Shown here: positions 18,322 to 27,423 of the stretch, one piece after another
How positions within the stretch are numbered: position 1 is the stretch's first letter
Layout of the letters: each line of letters begins with the position of its first letter
Origin: Dyadobacter flavalbus
GTDB lineage: Bacteria; Bacteroidota; Bacteroidia; Cytophagales; Spirosomataceae
Length of the DNA stretch: 64,000 nt
Assembly (NCBI RefSeq): GCF_006149045.1
Contig: NZ_VBSN01000049.1
Coordinates: forward strand, 496,001-560,000
Direction: 5' to 3'
Made by a program: the position numbers and the translations under genes
The notes under the pieces: model-generated
The model's input: the letters and a program-made list of their open reading frames with translations, nothing else
The model's database searches: none
Told to the model about the DNA's origin: nothing

Positions 18322-20070
18322 TTATTTAAGTAAATTTACCGCACCTGTATAATCGCGCAAGTTTCCACTATTCAGCTCTACTTTAATTTTGTAGGGATAC
18401 ACGCCTGACGGCGTGAACTTCCCGTGATAAGTTCCATTCCAACCCTGAGCAGGATCCGAAGCGTTAAAATTGCTGTTACGAAAAACAACTTCACCCCAGC
18501 GATTGTAGATAATCATTTCTTTGATCCGCCTGACACAAGCGTCTCCGAAAACATAAAATACTTCATTGACCTGATCCTGATTCGGTGAAAAAGCATCGGG
18601 TATGGAGATACCGCAGGGCTTTACCAGAACTTTAACGGATGCATTCACATGACAGGTTTGGTCTTCACTGCCTATACTTACATTATACACCGTGGAAGCA
18701 TCCGGAGAAGACCAGGGCTGAGGACAATCTGTACAGGAAAGATTTGCCGGCGGACTCCATACAAAGGTGTAATTCCCGGAAGGTTCCAGCAAAGTTTTTA
18801 TCTGAACACTGTCACCCTGTATGATTGAAAGGATCGGATCTACTGAAAGCCCGATTTTTATTACTTCCAGATTGGTCGTTACGATACTGTCACAGCCGGT
18901 GCTCTGCGGGATATTTTTAATATATGTACCGGTATCAGCATAAGCTGTATCTCCGACAATGATGCTGTCACCTTCACAAATGCGAATATTTTGCGTGTAT
19001 TTTACAGCTTTGTTAACGGTAAGCGTAAGTGTAACGGTGCTGTCGCAAACATTACTTTTACTTACATTCCTTACAAAAGTACCGCTGGTTTTGTAAACCG
19101 TATCTCCTACTGCCACCTGCCCGCCTTCACAAATGGTCCTTGAAATGGAAGCACTGCTTTGTTTAAAATTAATGGTATAATCCAGGTTAAGCGCACAGGA
19201 TTCATTCAGGCTTCCGAGCGGAATCAGGCTTACATGATAGGTATCACCAAGATTGGCCTTTACACTGATATTCTGGCCGGTTTGTCCGTTACTCCATGTA
19301 TATTTTGCAAATCCTGTCGGTGCCATTAAGGTCAGATTGCCGTTTTCATCCGGACAGGAGGTAGCCGCCTGAATTTCCGATTTCAGACATTCTGCATCAA
19401 AATAAGCATAGCCAAAGTGCCTTCTGCGCGTGCATCCGTGTGCAGTAACCACAATAGTCAGTGATTTGCCGACGTAGTTTCTGAGATCAATTGCACCGGT
19501 TGTCCAGTTTCTGTACTGAATATCTTCGGAAGTAGAAAAGCCATCAACGGTATTGCTTCCCTGAAGCTGAATGTCATAATTGCTGCAAGATAATTCAGCA
19601 CCGTTACTATCGTAGATCAGTATGTTGAATCCGGGTTTCTGGTAGGGTTCATGCGTAGCCGCCCCTCCGTTCTCGGTTGTATTCTGTAGAATAACAGCAA
19701 ATTTGTACTGAAACAATGTATTGACCTCAGTGACCAGATAACTGGATCGAATTCTTGAAAAATGACTTCCTTCTGTCACGTTTCCAATACGGATCGAATG
19801 TGTGCTGCCGGGTGCAACCATTGGAACTGCCGGAACCTTCGGATCGTTCCCGTCACTCAGACTGGTAACAAAATGTTCATTATTTTGTGTCCCGTTGACC
19901 TCATTCTGATATATCGTCTTCTGATTCAGATCTGTAACGGTTCCGTAACTGGTAATCCATCCCGTCAAGTTTCCCTGTTCAAAACCGATGTTATCACAAT
20001 TTACTTGTCCAAAAACAAGAGCAGTACCCAGCCATAAACAAAACAAGAAGTGTAACAGTAGTTTCATCAA
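18322..20070 (-). CDS. Secreted protein with CHU_C gliding-motility C-terminal domain (type IX secretion, type B sorting)
   Basis: The 582-residue protein begins with a signal peptide (MMKLLLHFLFCLWLGTALVFG). The N-terminal 220 residues form a beta-rich domain. Two repeats of the form ICEGGQVAVGDTVYKTSGTF / ICEGDSIIVGDTAYADTGTY follow at about residues 310-400, then a PKD-like stretch. The last 95 residues are a CHU_C domain (PDAFSPNQDQVNEVFYV, IYNRWGEVVF, GWNGTYHG, SGVYPYKI). CHU_C directs export through the type IX system and attachment to the surface. The cargo function is unknown; an adhesin or matrix role is typical for this architecture. Confidence 0.88.
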   Translation of the reverse strand: MMKLLLHFLFCLWLGTALVFGQVNCDNIGFEQGNLTGWITSYGTVTDLNQKTIYQNEVNGTQNNEHFVTSLSDGNDPKVPAVPMVAPGSTHSIRIGNVTEGSHFSRIRSSYLVTEVNTLFQYKFAVILQNTTENGGAATHEPYQKPGFNILIYDSNGAELSCSNYDIQLQGSNTVDGFSTSEDIQYRNWTTGAIDLRNYVGKSLTIVVTAHGCTRRRHFGYAYFDAECLKSEIQAATSCPDENGNLTLMAPTGFAKYTWSNGQTGQNISVKANLGDTYHVSLIPLGSLNESCALNLDYTINFKQSSASISRTICEGGQVAVGDTVYKTSGTFVRNVSKSNVCDSTVTLTLTVNKAVKYTQNIRICEGDSIIVGDTAYADTGTYIKNIPQSTGCDSIVTTNLEVIKIGLSVDPILSIIQGDSVQIKTLLEPSGNYTFVWSPPANLSCTDCPQPWSSPDASTVYNVSIGSEDQTCHVNASVKVLVKPCGISIPDAFSPNQDQVNEVFYVFGDACVRRIKEMIIYNRWGEVVFRNSNFNASDPAQGWNGTYHGKFTPSGVYPYKIKVELNSGNLRDYTGAVNLLK

Positions 20071-20908
20071 TTACCTTATTTTAAATGCCATAATTTGATT
20101 TCAAAACAAATGATACACCATTAGGTTATGCAGTTAGAATGGACAATTTCAGTATGGAACAGAAAACTACAGCTGCCATGTCGTTTTGTTTTTGGAAACC
20201 TGTTACCAATGCACAATATTTAATTATAGTACCGCTCAGATCCAAACTCCTGCTAGTATACGTTGTACTTTGACTCAAAAAAACCGCGTGTATCTTACCT
20301 GTTAAAAGCAACTCCTAATTTATAAGTCACCAACTAAACCGCGGATGACAGGCGCTATGAAACGTTATACGTACATTCCTGAATCTGTGTTGCATCCACT
20401 TTACATTATACCTGAATTCATTTGGGCGTAAGTGATTACAGTATATTCAAAATACATATTTTTCATCCATGATCATCATGCAAATGAAAGCATGAATAAG
20501 CATAATATTTTCTACTCCTTTCAGATCAGTTGTATAAAATACCTTCAAACAAACACAATGCGGATCTTTATAGATAAACCTGTATTTTTTATTAAAGGCC
20601 TGAGCATTGCCATGCAGACTACCCCAAAGTGATGCGGCACCTGCATAGATTTAATGACTGGTTTAGGCCAGGATGTAAAATTTTATTCAACTGGATGAGA
20701 CCATATGAGTAATTATGCTGGCCACTCAATCTGTAAAGTAACAGCATGTAGTATTTGCCCATCCGGTCACCATATAAAATAGACATCCTGTTGTTGCTTG
20801 GTCCATGAAATTGATTTTAACCACAACATTCCCTTTATTAGTCACTTCTTTTCCCTACCCCATTGCCTTAGCAGCTAAACTTGCATACGTATTAAAAAAG
20901 GAAGTTTT
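20071..20908. other. 840-bp intergenic region, nothing recognised
   Basis: This AT-rich stretch separates the divergent CHU_C gene and the ECF sigma gene, so it must carry both promoters. I see no RNA gene, repeat or convincing small gene. Short open frames within it have no family resemblance. Confidence 0.6.
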
Positions 20909-21496
20909 ATGCATGGTTTTATGCTCAGGGTCATCTTTGATCCTAATAATGTCGACTCTGTTTTAGATGCCTGCATCCAGGGCAACCAATCAGCCCAGCG
21001 TGAGCTTTTCAAAAGATACTTTGGATACAGCAAAAGCATTTGCCAGCGCTACACCAACTGCTCGCAAGATGCAGATGAAGTCCTTAATGAAGGATTTTTG
21101 AAGGTTTTTAAAAATCTTGACAAATACGACCGTTTACAACCTTTTAAGGCCTGGCTTCGGACCATTCTCGTTAATACGGCCATTAGCCATTACCGAAAAA
21201 ACCGAAAATACCTGGATTACCAAACTGGTTATGATGATTTTATTGACTGCAGTATTGATGACGATGTAATTGGGGACATCGCTGCCCAGGAAATCATGGA
21301 AGTGATTCAGCAGCTTAAACCCATTTATAAAACAGTATTCTTATTGAATGTCGTGGATGGCTACTCTTTGAAAGAAATTGCTGTCTTATTGCAAATTAAT
21401 GCTGCCACGGTAAGATCGCATTTTTCACGGGCCCGATTGCAGCTGCAAGATTTAATAACCGTCCAATATCCGCACCTGCGGCAAAGATGTAAGTAA
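20909..21496 (+). CDS. ECF RNA polymerase sigma factor
   Basis: The 195-residue protein carries region 2 at about residues 22-85 (QRELFKRYFGYSKSICQRY, DADEVLNEGFLKVFKNLDKY) and region 4 at about residues 125-180 with helix-turn-helix YSLKEIAVLLQINAATVRSHFSRARLQL. The start at 20909 is preceded by AAAGGAAG, a plausible ribosome binding site. There is no adjacent anti-sigma gene; the next gene, 80 bp downstream on the same strand, is a LytS-type kinase. It may respond to, or act with, that two-component pair. Confidence 0.9.
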   Translation: MHGFMLRVIFDPNNVDSVLDACIQGNQSAQRELFKRYFGYSKSICQRYTNCSQDADEVLNEGFLKVFKNLDKYDRLQPFKAWLRTILVNTAISHYRKNRKYLDYQTGYDDFIDCSIDDDVIGDIAAQEIMEVIQQLKPIYKTVFLLNVVDGYSLKEIAVLLQINAATVRSHFSRARLQLQDLITVQYPHLRQRCK

Positions 21497-21576
21497 CATT
21501 TTATAATTTGATCTCCAGTAGCCAATTCAAAAACAGAAATTCAGACTGCTGGACCGTTTATGACTGATTTGTACGA

Positions 21577-22782
21577 ATGGAATTCTTAAAAAAAATAGGC
21601 ACACCGCTGTTAATCGGGGCAGCTTTAGGAATTCTTCCTATCCTGTATTTTGTAAGTACAGGGGCGAGCTGGCAGCCGCTGGCCCCCCATGAACATTTGG
21701 TGCAGAATGCAATAGCTTATGTTTTCCTGATCCTGTTCACCTATTACAACCATACGGTTTTTGTTCCGCGCTGGTTTTTAAACAAGCAATACCGGCGCTA
21801 CATTCTTATTACCATATGTTGTATTTTGGGGGCAGTGTACCTGCCCTACCGTATTGAGCAATGGGTATTTTTCCAGTCGCCGCAGGAAAATACAATCGGT
21901 GCCTGGGCACGGCAAATTTTTGTAGCTGAAATGATGTTTGGTGATTCAAACGGCAAACCTCTGAATATGCGCGAAAATAAAAGCAGGATGCCCGGCGGGC
22001 CGCCTGACTTTTTCAGTGATTATCCTTCAAAGAAGCCTTTCCGGCCACAAGGCCCGCCCGGCGGGGGTCGACCCCGTGGAGAACCGCCAACTATGTCCTG
22101 GATTTTACCGTCAAAACTGGCCATCTTTTTTCTCATAGGCAGTGTAAGTTCGCTGATATCGATTCTTATCCAGGCAACCAACCGGCTTCACAAGGTTGAA
22201 AATGACCAGCTGCAGGCCGAGCTTCGGCAACTGAAAGCCCAGATCCAGCCCCATTTTCTATTTAATACCCTCAACAGTATTTATGCTTTGGCAATCCGGA
22301 ATGATGAGCGTACGGCAGATACAATCGTGCAGCTTTCCGAATTTCTCCGGTACATTATCCGTGATGCCAACCGTGAGCACGTGGCACTGGTGACGGAATT
22401 AAACTATATCCATAACTACATCGGGCTGCAAAAAGCCAGGTTAAGGGATGCTGTAAAGGTGAACTACCGGCTGGATGGGGATACAAACGGGCTTCAGATC
22501 GCCCCATTGATCCTTTTTTCTTTTATTGAAAATGCTTTTAAATATGGTGTCAATCCTGAAGAAGATTCTCCGATTGACATTCATATTAAGATGGATGAAA
22601 GCGGCTTGCAATTGTTAGTAGCAAACAACAAAGTACAGGTAAATGAGATGGAAGCCTCCACCGGCATTGGCCTGGCGAACACAAAAGAACGGCTTAGACT
22701 GATCTATCCGGCTGCGCATGAGCTGGCTATTGATGATACAGGCAGACAGTTCCGCGTCACCTTAAATCTCACACTGACATGA
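21577..22782 (+). CDS. LytS-family sensor histidine kinase
   Basis: The 401-residue protein has four likely membrane helices (about residues 8-25, 42-62, 72-90 and 180-200). A Pro/Gly-rich loop of about 60 residues (PGGPPDFFSDYPSKKPF region) precedes the last one. The cytoplasmic part has the His_kinase box QIQPHFLFNTLNS, with the phosphorylated histidine at residue 226, and an ATPase domain with IENAFKYG and STGIGLANTKERL. There is no periplasmic sensor domain, so it probably senses within the membrane. The stop overlaps the next gene's ATG (ATGA), and that gene is its response regulator. Confidence 0.93.
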   Translation: MEFLKKIGTPLLIGAALGILPILYFVSTGASWQPLAPHEHLVQNAIAYVFLILFTYYNHTVFVPRWFLNKQYRRYILITICCILGAVYLPYRIEQWVFFQSPQENTIGAWARQIFVAEMMFGDSNGKPLNMRENKSRMPGGPPDFFSDYPSKKPFRPQGPPGGGRPRGEPPTMSWILPSKLAIFFLIGSVSSLISILIQATNRLHKVENDQLQAELRQLKAQIQPHFLFNTLNSIYALAIRNDERTADTIVQLSEFLRYIIRDANREHVALVTELNYIHNYIGLQKARLRDAVKVNYRLDGDTNGLQIAPLILFSFIENAFKYGVNPEEDSPIDIHIKMDESGLQLLVANNKVQVNEMEASTGIGLANTKERLRLIYPAAHELAIDDTGRQFRVTLNLTLT

Positions 22783-23483
22783 TAAAAGCCATTGCGCTGG
22801 ATGATGAGCGGCCTGCACTGGACGTCATCGATGCTTTTTGCAGCAGATTGGAAACCATTACTTCCCTAAAAACCTTTACCCGCACCGGCGAAGCCCGTTT
22901 GTACATGGAAAGCAACCCGGTTGACCTGATTTTCCTGGATATCAACATGCCCAAAGAATCCGGCTTGCAATTTGCAAAAACCGTTGGCCGGCAAACCGCA
23001 GTTATTTTCACGACCGCGTACAGCGAATTTGCCGTTGAAAGTTACGAAGTGCAGGCAGTGGATTACCTTCTTAAACCTTTTACATTTGAGCGTTTTACGG
23101 CGGCTGTCCAAAGGGCACAACAGCGTTTACAGGCATTGCGGCAGACGGCTGGCACAGCCACTGACGGTGAACCGGCTCATGTTTTTTTCCGGGTGGATTA
23201 TGGCCTGGTAAAAGTCGGGCTTAATGATATTCTTTTTATTGAAGGCCTGGATAATTATCTCAAAATCCATATCCGTAACACGCGTCCCCTGGTGGTGCGT
23301 ATGACCATGAAAGCGATGCTGGATAAATTGCCTCACACAAACTTTTTGCGCGTGCACCGTTCCTACATTGTTGCATTGGACAAAATCCAGGGTGTCCGCA
23401 GCAAGATCATCGCCATTGGAGATGAAGAGATCCCAATCGGCAACAGCTACGAAAACGATTTTACTACAAGATTTCTTAACTAA
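22779..23483 (+). CDS. LytTR-family response regulator
   Basis: The 234-residue protein has a receiver domain (residues 1-120, phosphoacceptor Asp54 in IFLDINMP, Lys in YLLKPF) and a C-terminal LytTR DNA-binding domain (about residues 140-234: YGLVKVGLNDILFIEGLDNYLKIH, LPHTNFLRVHRSYIVALDKI). LytTR proteins bind paired direct repeats about 21 bp apart. It overlaps the kinase gene by 4 bp. The neighbouring DUF3500-HupE-receptor genes begin 155 bp downstream on the same strand and are candidate targets by position only. Confidence 0.93.
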   Translation: MIKAIALDDERPALDVIDAFCSRLETITSLKTFTRTGEARLYMESNPVDLIFLDINMPKESGLQFAKTVGRQTAVIFTTAYSEFAVESYEVQAVDYLLKPFTFERFTAAVQRAQQRLQALRQTAGTATDGEPAHVFFRVDYGLVKVGLNDILFIEGLDNYLKIHIRNTRPLVVRMTMKAMLDKLPHTNFLRVHRSYIVALDKIQGVRSKIIAIGDEEIPIGNSYENDFTTRFLN

Positions 23484-23638
23484 TACCTGCCCCAGATTTT
23501 GCTTCATTGATAACAATGCAATCTTCTTGGCCACCACATTCGCCTGATTAGCCACAACTTTCTCACACTTTTGTCCTCACCTGCGAAATTTGAATCATAG
23601 ATAAACAGCGAACTATTATTCACTTATCAATCAGACAG

Positions 23639-24751
23639 ATGAAAGCAATTCTAAAATCAGGATGGGGCCTGATCTTTTTTACCATTTTTACGTTGGCCTG
23701 CAGCTCAGATGATACCGGCGTTACGCCGGAAACCGGCAGCACTTCGTCTTCAATCACAGCGGCATTGCTTACAACAACCAGCGGTAACACCGCTTGCAGT
23801 ACTTCCACTGGCGTGGCCAGAGCCGTTTGCCTTGCCGAAGCCTTCAAGGCAACGCTGAGCAGCAGCCAGGTTGCCACCATGCAGCTGACTTACAGCCAAA
23901 CCAATGCTAAAAAATGGTCCAATCTTCCGGCAGGCTTGTCGAGCCGGATCGGGATTAAGCTGGGATCACTCAATGACTCACAATTGGCTGCATTTCGGGA
24001 CCTGATGGTGGCTTTGCTGGATGTAAGCACAAGCAATGAAGGCTATGACGAAATGCTGGGCAACCTGGTAGCGGACGATTATCTGAACACCATCGGTGGC
24101 GGTTCCGATTACGGGGCGGGTGAATATTATCTGGCATTTCTGGGGACGCCAAGCGCAACAGGGCTCTGGGAAATCCTTTTTACAGGCCATCACTATACAC
24201 AACCCTATACTTTCAACAGCGGCAAGCTGACTGGCGTGACACCTGCTTTCCGTGGCGTTGAACCGGCAAGCGCGGTAACAGCAAATGGTAATACCTACCA
24301 GCCTTTCGAGCAGGAAAGAGCCGTATTTGCTACGATGCTGGGCGGACTAAGTACTGCTGAGCAGGCAACAGCAAAACTTTCCAGCACCTTTTCGGATATA
24401 TTGCTGGGTCCGGGCAAGGACGGATCTTTCCCTTCAACCAAATCAGGGTTACAGGTCGGCTCCCTGACTGCGGCCAAACAGGAACTCGTTCTGAATGCTA
24501 TCAGGCTTTATGTCAATGACCTGGATCAGGCTTCTGCTGCATCGATACTGGCTACCTACACCAACGAACTGGCCGACACCTACATTTCCTACTCGGGAAC
24601 AACAACCGTTGCATCACAAAATGACTACGTACGTATCGACGGCCCCAGTGTTTGGATCGAATTCTCCTATCAGGGAGGCGTTATTGTACGCAATACCCCG
24701 CACCCACATTCTGTCTGGCGTGACCGGAGCAGGGATTACGGAGGGAACTAA
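23639..24751 (+). CDS. DUF3500 lipoprotein, copy 1
   Basis: This 370-residue lipoprotein (lipobox LAC, cysteine about residue 21) belongs to the uncharacterised DUF3500 family. Family marks visible are WSNLPAGL, YDEMLGNLVADDYL, TGLWEILFTGHHYTQPYTFN and the C-terminal block WIEFSYQGGVIVRNTPHPHSVWRD...DYGG. The repeated histidines in GHHY and PHPHSVWRD could bind a metal or haem-like ligand; that is inference. A near-duplicate follows at 24863, then a HupE/UreJ-like membrane protein and a TonB-dependent receptor, all on one strand. The arrangement suggests a periplasmic or surface binding component of an uptake system. Confidence 0.85.
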   Translation: MKAILKSGWGLIFFTIFTLACSSDDTGVTPETGSTSSSITAALLTTTSGNTACSTSTGVARAVCLAEAFKATLSSSQVATMQLTYSQTNAKKWSNLPAGLSSRIGIKLGSLNDSQLAAFRDLMVALLDVSTSNEGYDEMLGNLVADDYLNTIGGGSDYGAGEYYLAFLGTPSATGLWEILFTGHHYTQPYTFNSGKLTGVTPAFRGVEPASAVTANGNTYQPFEQERAVFATMLGGLSTAEQATAKLSSTFSDILLGPGKDGSFPSTKSGLQVGSLTAAKQELVLNAIRLYVNDLDQASAASILATYTNELADTYISYSGTTTVASQNDYVRIDGPSVWIEFSYQGGVIVRNTPHPHSVWRDRSRDYGGN

Positions 24752-24789
24752 CCTTTTGTTCTAAAGTCAATGGCTGCTTTGTAGCATTT

Positions 24790-24812
24790 GCACCGGAACG
24801 CTTGTCCGGTGC
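24790..24812. terminator. GC hairpin between the two DUF3500 genes
   Basis: An 8-bp perfect stem (GCACCGGA / TCCGGTGC) with a 7-nt loop lies 38 bp after the first stop. There is no U-run, so it may be a transcript-stabilising or attenuating hairpin and not a full terminator. Confidence 0.5.
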
Positions 24813-24862
24813 AAGAAGTAAAATTTAGTATCACTTAACAAACCTGTAAATATCAAACAACT

Positions 24863-26086
24863 ATGAATAGACTATTTTCAATTTTCACACTTCTGCTCGG
24901 CTTCTTTCTGGCGACGATGATTGCCTGCGACGACCATGTAACGCCAGATCCGGATCCGGAGGTGCCAGGTGACTCGACAGGAACAGGCATGCCCGGAGAT
25001 TCGGCCGGAAGCCCGGGTGGTCCCGGCGGAAATGGTGGCCCGGGCGGCAGTGGTTCGGGTGCATCCGTGGATACTTCTACGGCTATAACCGCTGCCATGT
25101 ATACGATGACGATGACCAATACGAGCTGTGCAGGTGCTACTGGCCTGGCAAAAGTCGTTTGTCTCACACAGGCTTTTGAAGCAACACTGAGTGACAGCCT
25201 TTTATCTGCTGTACAACTTCCGTACACCCTGGCCAATGCGCAAAAGTGGTCTAATTTACCTGCCGGATTGTCTGCACGTTATGGTATCAGCCTGGCCTCG
25301 CTTAATGGAACCCAGCGCACCGCTTTTAAAGATTTGATGCTGGCGGTACTTGCCTTGAACGGAACCGATGAAGGCTATGATGAGATGATCGGGAGTATGG
25401 TTGCCGACAATTACCTGGCAGTAAACGGAGGTGGGACTACTTACGGCGCAGGTAACTTTTATGTATCAATCCTGGGCACACCAAGCACAACAGGCCTTTG
25501 GGAGCTACTTTTTACCGGGCATCACTACACGCAGCCGTATACGTTCAATGGTTCTGCCGGCAGTGGCTATACGCCGGCATTCCGGGCAATTGAGCCTACA
25601 TACACGGTGACTGAAAATGGCAAGACTTACCAACCCATGGAGCAGGAGCGCCTGGCATTTGCAGCCTTGCTCACCAGTTTGAGCAGCAGCGAACAGACGA
25701 CGGCCAAGCTGAGTTCTACATTTGGGGACGTAGTACTGGGTCCGGGGCAGGACTGGAAATTCCCGGCCACAAAGGTTGGCTTAAAAGTGGGCAGCCTGAC
25801 TGCCGATAAGCAGACCCTTGTCCTGAATGCCATTAAGCTTTATGTCAATGACCTGGATGCGGCTTCAGCAGCGGCAGTTTTGGCCAAATATACCAGCGAG
25901 CTGGCCGATACCTATTTATCTTACGCGGGAAACACGAGCGTGACTGCTGCCAATGATTATATTCGCATTGACGGGCCAAACGTATGGATTGAATTCTCCT
26001 ATCAGGGAGGGGTCATTATCAAAAATATGCCACATCCGCACTCAGTTTGGCGTGACCATACCACCGACTATGGCGGAACTAAATAA
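24863..26086 (+). CDS. DUF3500 lipoprotein, copy 2 (with Gly/Pro-rich linker)
   Basis: The 407-residue lipoprotein (lipobox IAC) is a clear paralogue of the preceding gene: it shares LPAGLSARYGI, GLWELLFTGHHYTQPYTFN and the C-terminal PHPHSVWRD...DYGG block almost residue for residue. It differs by a Gly/Pro/Ser-rich linker of about 40 residues after the lipid anchor (GGPGGNGGPGGSGSG), which would hold the domain away from the membrane. Its end lies 22 bp before the HupE-like ATG chosen here. Tandem duplication followed by divergence of the tether is the likely origin. Confidence 0.85.
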   Translation: MNRLFSIFTLLLGFFLATMIACDDHVTPDPDPEVPGDSTGTGMPGDSAGSPGGPGGNGGPGGSGSGASVDTSTAITAAMYTMTMTNTSCAGATGLAKVVCLTQAFEATLSDSLLSAVQLPYTLANAQKWSNLPAGLSARYGISLASLNGTQRTAFKDLMLAVLALNGTDEGYDEMIGSMVADNYLAVNGGGTTYGAGNFYVSILGTPSTTGLWELLFTGHHYTQPYTFNGSAGSGYTPAFRAIEPTYTVTENGKTYQPMEQERLAFAALLTSLSSSEQTTAKLSSTFGDVVLGPGQDWKFPATKVGLKVGSLTADKQTLVLNAIKLYVNDLDAASAAAVLAKYTSELADTYLSYAGNTSVTAANDYIRIDGPNVWIEFSYQGGVIIKNMPHPHSVWRDHTTDYGGTK

Positions 26087-26108
26087 ATCTATTTTGAAAA
26101 ACCCGTTA

Positions 26109-27416
26109 ATGATCATCAGTCACGCAAGAAAGTGGCTGATGACCCTGGTAATTTCTGCTACATGCTGCTTGAATGCCTATAACACGGTGGCGCATCCGAT
26201 GCCAAACTCGGTTGTATTATTAACCGTACATTCCGATTACATCAGTGCCGAATTGCAGATACCACTTAGTGAATTGCAAGCTGCCATCGGTTTGGCAGTC
26301 AATGATTCTTCCGCACAGCTGATCGGCAGGCATGCTCCCCAGCTCCGAGCTTATTTAGTTCAACATATCAGGCCGAAAACAAGAGATGGAAAGCTTTGGC
26401 GCGTAACTGTCGGAGCATTAAAAGTGCATGAAACGCAAAATGCCATTCATGGTGTTTACCGCGAGCTTACTGCGCAGCTGGACCTTATCCCACCAGCTGA
26501 TGCAGATGTCAGAAAATTCATTTTTGACTACGATGCAGTACTTCACCAGGTCGTAACGCATAAGATATTAGTATCAGTAAGCCAGGATTGGGCTGCCGGC
26601 AAACTTGCAGAAGAATCTCCCAATCAGGTAGGGGTAATCGAGCTCGATATTGTCAACAACAGGATATTACCCCTGCTAGTTAACCTTGAACCCGGAAATA
26701 GCTGGAAAGGCTTTCTATCCATGGTCAGGCTTGGCATACAGCATATTGCCGAAGGTACAGACCACTTGCTTTTTTTATTGGTGCTGCTACTTCCCGCACC
26801 GCTGCTATACACACGCAGGCGCTGGACTGGTTTTGGAGGTACCCGGTACAGCCTGTCACGTCTTTTGTGGATTGTAACAGCTTTTACAGCCGGGCATTCT
26901 ATAACATTATTGCTTGGCGCATTTGGCTGGGTCAGACTGCCGGGGCAACCTGTTGAAATACTGATTGCCTTGTCTATTCTGATTTCTGCCTTACATGCCA
27001 TGCGGCCATTTTTTCCAGGCAAGGAAACCTGGATCGCTGCCGGTTTTGGGCTGATCCATGGGCTGGCTTTTGCAAACACACTGGAAAATCTATCCCTTGA
27101 TGCCGGCAGCATGGCACTCAGCATTTTGGGGTTCAATGCAGGTATCGAGCTGATGCAGCTGCTGATTATTTTGGTTACCATTCCCTGGCTGATTTTATTA
27201 AGCCGCACACCTGTTTATCGATCTGTCCGGCTTACAGGTGCCGTATTGGCTGCGGTGGCTGCCATTGCCTGGACGGCCGAACGTGTGACCGGAAATGCAA
27301 ATGCCGGGGGCGCAGTAATCGAACGTATCGCGGATTATGCCCCTTTTATACTTTTGGCTCTGGCTGTGTCGGCGGTTTATTTTACGTTAAAAACCAGGCA
27401 AGCAAATAAAGCCTGA
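26109..27416 (+). CDS. HupE/UreJ-like membrane protein (HupE_UreJ_2 type)
   Basis: I choose the ATG at 26109, which begins a signal peptide (WLMTLVISATCCLNAYNTVAHP); in-frame starts at 26070 and 25953 overlap the previous gene. The protein of about 435 residues has a periplasmic N-terminal domain of about 200 residues. About seven membrane helices follow, with motifs GIQHIAEGTDHLLFLLVLLLP, TAFTAGHSITLLL and AAGFGLIHGLAFA. The intramembrane histidines in these motifs are family hallmarks; related HupE/UreJ proteins transport nickel or cobalt. Transport direction and metal are not evident here. It lies 7 bp before the TonB-dependent receptor, so they are coexpressed. Confidence 0.85.
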   Translation: MIISHARKWLMTLVISATCCLNAYNTVAHPMPNSVVLLTVHSDYISAELQIPLSELQAAIGLAVNDSSAQLIGRHAPQLRAYLVQHIRPKTRDGKLWRVTVGALKVHETQNAIHGVYRELTAQLDLIPPADADVRKFIFDYDAVLHQVVTHKILVSVSQDWAAGKLAEESPNQVGVIELDIVNNRILPLLVNLEPGNSWKGFLSMVRLGIQHIAEGTDHLLFLLVLLLPAPLLYTRRRWTGFGGTRYSLSRLLWIVTAFTAGHSITLLLGAFGWVRLPGQPVEILIALSILISALHAMRPFFPGKETWIAAGFGLIHGLAFANTLENLSLDAGSMALSILGFNAGIELMQLLIILVTIPWLILLSRTPVYRSVRLTGAVLAAVAAIAWTAERVTGNANAGGAVIERIADYAPFILLALAVSAVYFTLKTRQANKA

Positions 27417-27423
27417 CTTCCAT

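Noticed and set aside
23550-23580. Repeated CTCAC motif upstream of the first DUF3500 gene as a LytR site
   Set aside because: The spacing is 14 bp and the boxes are too short; not distinguishable from chance.
25953-26108. Longer N-terminus for the HupE-like protein
   Set aside because: It would overlap the DUF3500 gene by over 100 bp and would hide the signal peptide that starts at 26109.
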